From: Kribbella aluminosa
GTDB taxonomy: Bacteria > Actinomycetota > Actinomycetes > Propionibacteriales > Kribbellaceae
Reading direction: 5' to 3'
Assembly (NCBI RefSeq): GCF_017876295.1
Contig: NZ_JAGINT010000002.1
Location: 3,286,001 to 3,350,000 of the forward strand
Length of the DNA: 64,000 nucleotides
Positions 19,178 through 26,747 of this stretch are shown here, piece by piece (positions within the stretch are counted from its first letter, which is position 1; the number at the start of each line of letters is the position of its first letter). Below the pieces are notes generated by a model. That model ran no database searches, was not told the origin of the DNA, and worked only from the letters and a program-made list of their open reading frames with translations. The position numbers were made by a program, and so were the translations under genes.

Positions 19178-19920
19178 CCGAGGGCGGCGGAGATCTTGCG
19201 GGCGGCCTCGAGTGCGGCGGGGGCCATCAGGGCGACCTGGGCGATCGACTGCTCCAGCGAGAGCGTGGAGATGCTGACCGCGGCGATCGCGGCGCCGGTG
19301 TGGTCGTGGATGACCGCGGCGACGCAACGGATACCGGGCTCGTTCTCCTCGTCGTCGAGCGCGTAACCGCGGGCACGGGTCTGCGTCAGGTCGGCCTTCA
19401 GTGCGGCGGCGGTCGTGTGCGTGAGCGGCGTACGGGCGGGCAGCCCGGTCCGGGTGATGTGGACGTCGAGCGCCTCGTCGTCCTTCTCGGCGAGCAGCGC
19501 CTTTCCGATGCCGGTGCAGTGCAGCCAGATCGCCTTGCCGACGCGGGACGGCATCCGGTACGGCTTCGGCCCGTCGAGCCGGGCGACGTAGATCGCCTCG
19601 TCGCCGTTCAGCAGTCCGACATGTACCGTGCAGCGGGTCTGCGCGACCAGGTCCGCGAGCACCGGGCGGGCCACGGTCGCCAGGTCGACGTTCGTCAGCG
19701 CGTGCCCGGCGAGCCGCAGCGCCTTCGGGCCCGGGTGGTACGACCCGTCGTCGGCCTGGGCGACGAACTCGTGCTCGACCAGCGACGCCATGATCCGATG
19801 CACGGTCGACTTGGCCAGACCGGTCGCGTTCACCACGTCGGTGAACCGCGAGTGCTCCAGTACGGCGTCCAGCACCATCAGCGTCTTGTCGATGGCCGAG
19901 GGCGAACTCATGTCGGACAT
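19156..19920 (-). CDS. IclR-family regulator, probably of the uronate genes
   Basis: Transcriptional regulator of 254 residues with an N-terminal winged helix (AIDKTLMVLDAVLEHSRFTD, TGLAKSTVHRIMASLVEHEF) and a C-terminal effector domain (HVGLLNGDEAIYVARLDGP, LHCTGIGKALLA, GIRCVAAVIHDHTGAAIAAV). Start is ATG at 19920. It is the third gene behind kduI and kduD on the same strand, with 23 bp to kduD. The GTTC-N9-GAAC palindromes at 21529 and 21605 have the form bound by IclR proteins, so it most likely controls its own operon and the divergent symporter, as KdgR does elsewhere. Confidence 0.88.
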   Translation of the reverse strand: MSDMSSPSAIDKTLMVLDAVLEHSRFTDVVNATGLAKSTVHRIMASLVEHEFVAQADDGSYHPGPKALRLAGHALTNVDLATVARPVLADLVAQTRCTVHVGLLNGDEAIYVARLDGPKPYRMPSRVGKAIWLHCTGIGKALLAEKDDEALDVHITRTGLPARTPLTHTTAAALKADLTQTRARGYALDDEENEPGIRCVAAVIHDHTGAAIAAVSISTLSLEQSIAQVALMAPAALEAARKISAALGYREPTS

Positions 19921-19943
19921 CCTGCCACCCCTCTCTCGCCGGG

Positions 19944-20699
19944 TTATCTGGAGAGCCAGCCGCCGTCGACAGCGAGCACGTGGCCGTTCACATAGTCGGC
20001 CGCGGCCGAGGCGAGGAAGACCGCGGCCCCGACGACGTCCTCCGGCCGCCCCCAGTGACCGGCCGGGATGCGCTCCCGGATCGCGGCCTCGCGGTCCGGG
20101 TCCGCACGCAGCTCGGCGGTGTTGTCGGTACTGATGTATCCGGGTGCGATCGCGTTCACCTGGACCCCGGCCGGTCCCCACTCGTTGGCCAGCGCCCGGG
20201 TGAGTCCCGCCACTGCGTGCTTGGCGGCAGTGTAGGCCGGGACCCGGATCCCGCCCTGGAAGCTGAGCAGCGACGCGATCGTGACGATCTTGCCGGTCTG
20301 CCGTCGCGCCATCGCGGCCCCGATCGGCCGGGTCACCGCCCAGGTGGAGTTCAGGTTCACGTCGATCACGTGCTGCCAGTCCGCGGTCGCGGTCACGGCG
20401 GCGGGCGCCCGCCGGATCGTGCCGGCGTTGTTGACCAGAATGTCGACCTTCCTGTTGTCGACAATCTCGGTCGCCACCTGTTCGACCGCGGCCGGGTCGG
20501 CGAAGTCCGCGATCACCACGGACGCGTCGCCACCGCCGTTCCGCTTGATCGCCTCGAGGGTGTCCTCGAGCGCCGCGTCCCGGGCCATCAGGATCAGCTC
20601 GGCGCCGGCAGCGGCGTACCCGGCGGCGATCGCGGCCCCGATCCCGCGCCGGGCCCCGGTGACCAGCGCCGTCCGTCCTTCGAGGCTGAACGACGTCAC
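19944..20699 (-). CDS. kduD: SDR oxidoreductase, 2-dehydro-3-deoxy-D-gluconate dehydrogenase type
   Basis: Short-chain dehydrogenase of 251 residues, expected to reduce 5-dehydro-4-deoxy-D-glucuronate-derived 2,5-diketo acid to 2-keto-3-deoxygluconate. It shows the NAD(P) motif (ALVTGARRGIGAAIAAGYA), the NNAG motif (VDILVNNAGTIRR), the catalytic Ser region (VTIASLLSFQGG) and YxxxK (PAYTAAKHAVAGLTRAL). The start is GTG at 20699, overlapping the kduI stop as GTGA, which ties the two reactions together. The specific call rests on this pairing with KduI; other sugar acids remain possible. Codons 20454-20465 carry one of the ATTGTYRACAAT-like palindromes. Confidence 0.85.
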   Translation of the reverse strand: MTSFSLEGRTALVTGARRGIGAAIAAGYAAAGAELILMARDAALEDTLEAIKRNGGGDASVVIADFADPAAVEQVATEIVDNRKVDILVNNAGTIRRAPAAVTATADWQHVIDVNLNSTWAVTRPIGAAMARRQTGKIVTIASLLSFQGGIRVPAYTAAKHAVAGLTRALANEWGPAGVQVNAIAPGYISTDNTAELRADPDREAAIRERIPAGHWGRPEDVVGAAVFLASAAADYVNGHVLAVDGGWLSR

Positions 20700-21520
20700 C
20701 GCAGCTCCCGTACGTCGACACCGTCCATGTCGCCGAACGCCTGGTTCTCGCCGGCCATCGCCCAGACGAAGCTGTACGACGACGTGCCGCAGCCGGAGTG
20801 GATCGACCAGCTGGGGGAGATGATCGCCTGCCGGTCCGCGACCAGCACGTGCCGGGTCTCGCCGGGCTCGCCGAGCAGGTGGACGATCCGCTCGGTCTCC
20901 GGCAGGCCGAAGTACAGGTAGCACTCGGTGCGCCGGTCGTGGGTGTGCGCGGGCATCGTGTTCCAGGTGCTGCCCGCGTGCAGGGTGGTCACGCCGAGCA
21001 CGATCTGGCAGCTCCGCACGCCGTCCGCGTGGATGAACTGGTCGATCGTCCGCCGGTTCGCGGTCTGCTGGTCGCCGGCCTCGATCCGGTTGCCCTCGCC
21101 GGGGTTGATCCGCGCGACCGGGTACGTCGTGTGCGCGGGCGCCGAGAACACGTAGTACGCCGCGTCGGGTCCTTCGAACACGACCTCGCGGACGCCGCGT
21201 CCGACGTACAGGCAGGCACCGGTGGCCAGCTCGTACTTCGTGCCGTCCGCGGTGACCGTGCCGGGTCCGCCGACGTTGACGATGCCGGCCTCGCGGCGTT
21301 CGAGGAAGTACTCGCTGCGCAGCTCGGGGTACGTGCCGAGAGTCAGCGGACCGTCGGTGGGCCGGGCGCCGGCGAGCACGATCCGGTCGTGGTGGGTGAG
21401 CACCGCGGTGACGGTGCCGGGGACGAAGAGGTCGTCCACCAGGTAGTGGCGGCGCAGCGCGGCCGTGTCGAAGCCGGGCAGCTGCTCGGGATGGGTGGCG
21501 TGCCTGATCTGCAGAGTCAC
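20696..21520 (-). CDS. kduI: 5-dehydro-4-deoxy-D-glucuronate isomerase
   Basis: Cupin-fold isomerase converting 5-keto-4-deoxyuronate (from unsaturated uronates released by polysaccharide lyases) into the 2,5-diketo acid used by KduD. The 274-residue protein keeps the family landmarks: YLVDDLFVPGTVTAVLTHHD, EYFLERREAGIVNVGG, and the metal site region NTMPAHTHDRRTECYLYFGL with the downstream SPSWSIHSGCGTSSYSFVW. Full length. First gene of kduI-kduD-iclR; its promoter on the minus strand reads TTGACA-17-GAACCT with an IclR-type palindrome between the boxes. Confidence 0.93.
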   Translation of the reverse strand: MTLQIRHATHPEQLPGFDTAALRRHYLVDDLFVPGTVTAVLTHHDRIVLAGARPTDGPLTLGTYPELRSEYFLERREAGIVNVGGPGTVTADGTKYELATGACLYVGRGVREVVFEGPDAAYYVFSAPAHTTYPVARINPGEGNRIEAGDQQTANRRTIDQFIHADGVRSCQIVLGVTTLHAGSTWNTMPAHTHDRRTECYLYFGLPETERIVHLLGEPGETRHVLVADRQAIISPSWSIHSGCGTSSYSFVWAMAGENQAFGDMDGVDVRELR

Positions 21521-21528
21521 GGAACAAG

Positions 21529-21545
21529 GTTCTACTCAGCAGAAC
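21529..21545 (-). promoter_or_regulatory. IclR-type operator inside the kduI promoter
   Basis: GTTCTACTCAGCAGAAC, a 17-bp GTTC...GAAC dyad. On the minus strand TTGACA lies at 21555-21550 and GAACCT at 21532-21527 with a 17-bp spacer, so the operator covers the spacer and the edge of the -10 box of the kduI operon. Confidence 0.65.
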
Positions 21546-21604
21546 AGCCTGTCAACGCTGGAACAGGGTCAGGAAATGTTCCAAGTTCCGTCTATTGACA
21601 CCTG

Positions 21605-21621
21605 GTTCTGTTCAGTGGAAC
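21605..21621 (+). promoter_or_regulatory. IclR-type operator inside the symporter promoter
   Basis: GTTCTGTTCAGTGGAAC matches the 21529 site at GTTCT..TCAG..GAAC. TTGACA at 21595-21600 and GAACCT at 21618-21623 (17-bp spacer) form a plus-strand promoter that is the mirror image of the kduI one. A third half-site pair, GGAACA/TGTTCC, lies between at 21560-21582. Confidence 0.65.
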
Positions 21622-21659
21622 CTCTCAAGGACTCGCCCAACGCCCCTGGGAGGTTCCCC

Positions 21660-23159
21660 ATGACCGCTGTGGACTGGACGGTCCTGGTCGGCTACTTCGT
21701 ACTGATGGTGCTGATCGGGATCTGGTCACGCACCAAGATCAAGACCGTCGTCGACTACTTCACGACCGGTGGCCGGATTCCCTGGTGGCTGTCCGGAATC
21801 TCGCACCACATGTCCGGCTACAGCGCCGTCATGTTCGTCGCCTTCGCCGCGGTCGCGTACTCGTACGGCATCACCGTCTACGTCTGGTGGGCGATGACGA
21901 TCGGGATCGGCGTCGGCATCGGCGCGTTCCTGTTCGCCGCGCGCTGGAACCGGCTGCGCGCGAAACACGGGGTCGTGTCGCCGCTGGAGTACCTCGCGCG
22001 GCGGTACAACCTCCCGACCCAGCAGGCGCTCGCGTACTCCGGTGCCGCGCTGAAGGTCGTCGACATCGCGTCCAAGTGGGTCGCGATCGCCGTGCTGCTG
22101 AACGGATTCACCGGCGTGCCGATGCGCTGGGGGATCCTGCTCACCGGCGTCGTGACGATGCTGTACGCGACGCTCGGCGGGCTGTGGGCCGACGTACTCA
22201 CCGACTTCGGGCAGTTCGTGATCCAGTTCGCGGCCGGCATCGCGATGTTCGTCGGCGTGCTGCACCACCTGGACGGCGTACCGACGCTGTGGAAGATGTG
22301 GGACCAGCTGCCGGCCGGTCACGGGCACGCGCTGAACGGTCCGTACACGCCGATCTTCCTGATCGCGTTCCTGTTCATCAAGACGTTCGAGTACAACGGC
22401 GGCATGTGGAACCTGGCGCAGCGCTACATGGCTGCGCCGTCCGGCTCCGACGCGAAACGGTCGGCGATGCTGTCGTCGGTGTTGTGGCTGGTCTGGCCGT
22501 TGGTCCTGTTCATCCCGATGTGCGCGGCGCCGCTGCTGGTGCACCCGGGCAAGCCGGAGCAATCGTACGTCGAGCTGGCACAGCTGTTGCTGCCGAGCGG
22601 CCTGATCGGGCTGGTCCTGGCCGGGTTCTTCTCGCACACGATGGCGATGGTGGCGTCCGACGCGAACGCGATCTCGTCGGTGATCACCCGCGATCTGGCG
22701 CCGGTGCTGGTGCCGCGCGTACGGCAACTGACCGACGGCGCGACGCTGAAGATGGCGCGGATCGTGACGTTCACGTTCGTCACGGTGAGCATGCTGATCG
22801 CGATCGCCACCAACGGGGAGGGTGTGGTGCTGAAGATCGTCGTCGACCTGGTCGCGGCGACCATGGGGCCGATCGCGATCCCGTTGATGCTCGGGCTGCT
22901 GCCCTGGTTCCGGCGGAGCGGATCGCGGGCTGCGCTGGCGTCCTGGGCGATCGGGCTGATCGCCTGGGTGATCGTGAAGTACGGCGTCGGGTCCACCGAC
23001 CAGACGCTGGTCGTCGCGTTGCCGCTGGCGACCTCTCTGGTGGTGTACGTCGGCCTCGGCTTGCTGCTGCCCGAGAATCGTGTGGACGTCGACGACCTGG
23101 TCGACTCGCTGAACACCGACCCCGAGCTCACCGCCCAACCGGCGGCGGCCCGGTCCTGA
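21660..23159 (+). CDS. Sodium:solute symporter family permease
   Basis: Sodium-coupled importer of the SSS family in the cytoplasmic membrane, 499 residues with roughly 13 hydrophobic helices. Start ATG 21660 follows GGGAGG. Characteristic stretches include DWTVLVGYFVLMVLIGIWS, YFTTGGRIPWWLSGISHHMS, the unwound helix 1 region SGYSAVMFVAFAAVAYSYG, and FLIAFLFIKTFEYNGGMWN. Divergence from kduI with a shared IclR-controlled region suggests it takes up a uronate or unsaturated oligouronide. The tautomerase-like gene follows 37 bp downstream. Confidence 0.87.
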   Translation: MTAVDWTVLVGYFVLMVLIGIWSRTKIKTVVDYFTTGGRIPWWLSGISHHMSGYSAVMFVAFAAVAYSYGITVYVWWAMTIGIGVGIGAFLFAARWNRLRAKHGVVSPLEYLARRYNLPTQQALAYSGAALKVVDIASKWVAIAVLLNGFTGVPMRWGILLTGVVTMLYATLGGLWADVLTDFGQFVIQFAAGIAMFVGVLHHLDGVPTLWKMWDQLPAGHGHALNGPYTPIFLIAFLFIKTFEYNGGMWNLAQRYMAAPSGSDAKRSAMLSSVLWLVWPLVLFIPMCAAPLLVHPGKPEQSYVELAQLLLPSGLIGLVLAGFFSHTMAMVASDANAISSVITRDLAPVLVPRVRQLTDGATLKMARIVTFTFVTVSMLIAIATNGEGVVLKIVVDLVAATMGPIAIPLMLGLLPWFRRSGSRAALASWAIGLIAWVIVKYGVGSTDQTLVVALPLATSLVVYVGLGLLLPENRVDVDDLVDSLNTDPELTAQPAAARS

Positions 23160-23196
23160 ACCACTGTTCGAAAACGACACACAGGAGAACCGCCTT

Positions 23197-23382
23197 ATGC
23201 CGAACATCACCGTCGAACTGCTCTCCGGCCGCACCCTCGACCAGCGCCGCGAGTTCGTCGCCGCCGTCACCGACTCCGCCATCGCCATCCTCGGCGCCAA
23301 GCGCGAGGCGGTCCGCATCGTCTTCCAGGAGATCGAGAAGACCGACGTCGCCAACGGCGGCACCCTGGTCGCCGACGCCTGA
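23197..23382 (+). CDS. 4-oxalocrotonate tautomerase-family small protein
   Basis: A 61-residue tautomerase subunit. The catalytic Pro directly follows the initiator Met (PNITVELLSGRTLDQRREF), and the rest keeps the family helix and strand pattern (AVTDSAIAILGAKREAVRIV). Length is that of the small homohexameric members. AGGAG lies upstream of ATG 23197. It is the last gene of the symporter operon; a role in keto-enol conversion of uronate-derived keto acids is possible but inferred from position only. Confidence 0.85.
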   Translation: MPNITVELLSGRTLDQRREFVAAVTDSAIAILGAKREAVRIVFQEIEKTDVANGGTLVADA

Positions 23383-23410
23383 CTCGCCCCCGCGGTCAGC
23401 CGCGATCTCG

Positions 23411-23469
23411 ACTTTGAGAAGCCACCAACCAGATTTTCGTGCTGGAAATGGTTGGTGGGTTCTCAAAGT
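23411..23469. repeat. 59-bp near-perfect palindrome upstream of asd
   Basis: Two 21-base arms (23411-23431 and 23449-23469) are complementary except for one C/G mismatch, with a 17-base centre that can partly pair as well (ATTTTC with GGAAAT). The left arm begins ACTTTGAGAA and the right arm ends TTCTCAAAGT. It is much more AT-rich than its surroundings. It could terminate the symporter-tautomerase transcript or be a small mobile palindromic unit. No U-tract follows, so it is not a typical intrinsic terminator. Confidence 0.7.
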
Positions 23470-23532
23470 TGGGGTTGGACGGGCGCGCCGGATGGTGGAA
23501 CGGGGGAGGGGGTGGGGGTTAGGGGCGATTAG

Positions 23533-24576
<1,044 letters not shown>

Positions 24577-24603
24577 CATCGAGGGACCGTGAGTCCGCGA
24601 TAG

Positions 24604-24891
24604 GCGGCCGGACGGCGGCTCGCTGACATCCTCAAGCGAGTACCTCGCCCAGAGCAGCAGCCGGGTACGGGAGAGACCGACCTTGCTGCCGGCGGCATTC
24701 TGTACCTGACCTGGCGTGTCTCGCCGACGGATCAGCGCGACGACGCGAGGCGTTTGTACGCCGCCGTCGACGAGCTAGTCGTGAAGGACGCGCTCGGCAC
24801 GTGTGACCTGCTCCTCGACGAGCAGGTCACCAGCGCGAGTCCGGGCCGGACGATCCGTCGCGTGGTCGCCCGGAAGCCTCAGCAGCGGTAG
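24604..24891 (+). pseudogene. Remnant of a protein C-terminus, possibly a methyltransferase
   Basis: An open stretch of 95 codons between in-frame TAG codons at 24601 and 24889, without a convincing start. It reads protein-like: LADILKRVPRPEQQPG, GGILYLTWRVSPTDQRDD and LLLDEQVTSASPGRTIRR, ending VVARKPQQR. The beta-strand plus charged tail resembles the C-terminus of class I SAM-dependent methyltransferases, but that is only an impression. It overlaps the 3' end of the convergent PNGase A gene by 13 bp. Most likely a truncated gene left after a rearrangement. Confidence 0.35.
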
Positions 24892-26474
24892 AAGTCCTTT
24901 GTATAAACGCCGTTCACCGCGGTGAGGGTGTGGTCGAAGCAGCCATGGCCGGTGGCCCGGAAGTGCACGGTCTGTGTGCCGGTCGCGTGGCGCTGGTCTC
25001 GTGGTACGCCGTAGATCCAGGACGCGCGGCCGTCGTACGTCTCGGTCGTGGTGAGCCGCGGCGTACGGATCGTGTCGTAGATCTTGAGGTCCGTGACCAC
25101 GTCGTACCCGCCGGGGATCGTTGCGTTGGGCAAGAAGGTCAGTACGCCGTGCTTGCCGTAGCCGAGGTCGGTCCGCTCGACGCGCCCGTTGCTGATCGTG
25201 GTCGCGGTGTCGCGCCAGTCGGCGTCGAGGGCGTCGTGGGACTCGCCGGCGTCCCAGGTGTGCTTGGAGACGTTGGTCAGCGCCCGACGGACGGTGGTGC
25301 GGATCCGGCCGGCCGAGGTGTCGACGTACCCGCTGATCGTGAGGTTGCGGGCTGCCGTCGTGTTGACGGAGCCGGCCGCGTTGGGGGCACCGGTCACGTC
25401 GTCGGTCTTCGCGAGCGGGCCGACGGTGTACGACGTGAGGGCGCCGGTCGTCTGCGTGCGGTGCGCGTCGGTCCACACGTGCAGGTTCGGGACCGTGAAC
25501 CAGCCGGACTGGCCCGCCGGTACGCCGTCGACGTGGATGCGGAACTCGTGCGGCTTGCCGTCGGTCAGCAGGCCTGCGAATGGCGTGAGGTCGTACGTCA
25601 ACGGCTTGATGTCGAACGCGCGCGGCGCGGGGGATGGGCGCCACTCGTACGGGTTCGACCAGCCGCCGGTGTAGATGTACGGGTACGGCAGGGCGATGCC
25701 GGCGAGCTTCCCGTCGATGCTCACGTCGACCTCGCGGTACGGCGAGCCGTCGGGGCAGGAGTACCCGGTCGCGGCCGGTGCGGACGTGTCCCAGAACTCC
25801 TCGCAGCCGCCGCCCGATCCGGTGACGTAGACCTCGCCGAGGACGCGGGTCGTGTTCCGGGGGAGGGTCGCCGTACCTCGGAGGTCGGCGTCCTCGCGGG
25901 TCTGGTCCTGCAGCGGCAGTACTTCGTCCGCGGTCCGGGCTGCCGGGGTGCGGCGGTCGGTGGTGTAGAAGTCCAGCGTGACCCGGATGTCGAGGACGCC
26001 GGTGTAGGTGCCGTCGACGACGTTGCCGAGCTCCATGACGACGGGTTGCGTCGTCCGCAGCAGCGGGATGTACGACGTGACGTCCTTCTCGACGTTCCAC
26101 TCGATGCCGTCGGTGCTCGGCTCCGGCGTCGAGGTCCGGAACACGCCGACGCCGCCGATCGTGAGGTGACCGAGGCGGTCGTACTGCACGCCCTGCACCG
26201 CGCCGTGCATCCGTAGCACGACCTTCGACCACGGACCTTGGCAGTCGGCGAGCGGCGTGTAGGTCGACCGGTACGGGTCGAAGTCGCGGAACTGATTGTT
26301 GACAATCTGCACTTCACAGTGCCGGGTGTGCGGGACCGCGACGGCCGGCGCGGGTGTCCGCGGGTCGTCGTAGTCCGAGCCGAACTCGGCCGGCGGGGCG
26401 GCCGCGCGGGCCGGAACGCCGATCGCCAGCAGGAGGACGGATAGTGAGGCGGTTACCACCGACCGTATGCGCAT
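24879..26474 (-). CDS. Secreted peptide-N-glycosidase A-like amidase
   Basis: Probable extracellular enzyme removing N-glycans from glycoproteins (peptide-N4-(N-acetyl-beta-glucosaminyl)asparagine amidase A type). The 531-residue product from ATG 26474 starts with a signal peptide (RIRSVVTASLSVLLLAIGVPARA). The mature part has family-like segments: FDPYRSTYTPLADCQGPWSK, YDRLGHLTIGGVGVFRTSTP, WNVEKDVTSYIPLL, VVMELGNVVDGTYTGVLDI, and EEFWDTSA and PYREVDVSIDGKLAG further on. The beta-rich C-terminus ends in Cys. Bacterial members are known in actinobacteria. The region coding VQIVNNQF contains an exact ATTGTTGACAAT palindrome. Confidence 0.78.
   Translation of the reverse strand: MRIRSVVTASLSVLLLAIGVPARAAAPPAEFGSDYDDPRTPAPAVAVPHTRHCEVQIVNNQFRDFDPYRSTYTPLADCQGPWSKVVLRMHGAVQGVQYDRLGHLTIGGVGVFRTSTPEPSTDGIEWNVEKDVTSYIPLLRTTQPVVMELGNVVDGTYTGVLDIRVTLDFYTTDRRTPAARTADEVLPLQDQTREDADLRGTATLPRNTTRVLGEVYVTGSGGGCEEFWDTSAPAATGYSCPDGSPYREVDVSIDGKLAGIALPYPYIYTGGWSNPYEWRPSPAPRAFDIKPLTYDLTPFAGLLTDGKPHEFRIHVDGVPAGQSGWFTVPNLHVWTDAHRTQTTGALTSYTVGPLAKTDDVTGAPNAAGSVNTTAARNLTISGYVDTSAGRIRTTVRRALTNVSKHTWDAGESHDALDADWRDTATTISNGRVERTDLGYGKHGVLTFLPNATIPGGYDVVTDLKIYDTIRTPRLTTTETYDGRASWIYGVPRDQRHATGTQTVHFRATGHGCFDHTLTAVNGVYTKDFYRC
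26295..26306. repeat. Intragenic ATTGTYRACAAT palindrome (PNGase A gene)
   Basis: Exact match ATTGTTGACAAT; codons ATT GTC AAC AAT (IVNN) on the minus strand use the A/T-ending Ile and Asn codons that are rare in this window. Confidence 0.6.
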
Positions 26475-26558
26475 GTTGCGGAAACGTAATGGAGAAGGTT
26501 CGGGTGGGCAAGCGAGTGGCATGGTCAGCCGCCGTGATTGCTATTACTGTCCGGTAAA

Positions 26559-26720
26559 GGCGTGCCTCCCGGCCCAACGCCTACTGCGCGGCACTCGGCA
26601 CGGCATCTCGCCGCACTGGAGCAAAGGCCACGATGGAACCACATCGAGGCCTTCGTTCCAGCACGCCGAGGCACCGCACCGAGCACCTGCTCGCTACGGC
26701 GCTGGACCGGGAGGCACGCC
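26559..26720. repeat. Long-range 14-bp inverted repeat before the acyl-CoA ligase
   Basis: GGCGTGCCTCCCGG at 26559-26572 and its exact complement at 26707-26720 flank 134 bp of noncoding DNA in the PNGase A/ligase divergent gap. The right arm ends 27 bp before the ligase ATG. The enclosed bases hold further short self-complementary stretches. It may fold as a leader RNA or mark a small inserted element. Confidence 0.5.
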
Positions 26721-26747
26721 CAACTTGACCCCCTACGGAGGCCAGTC

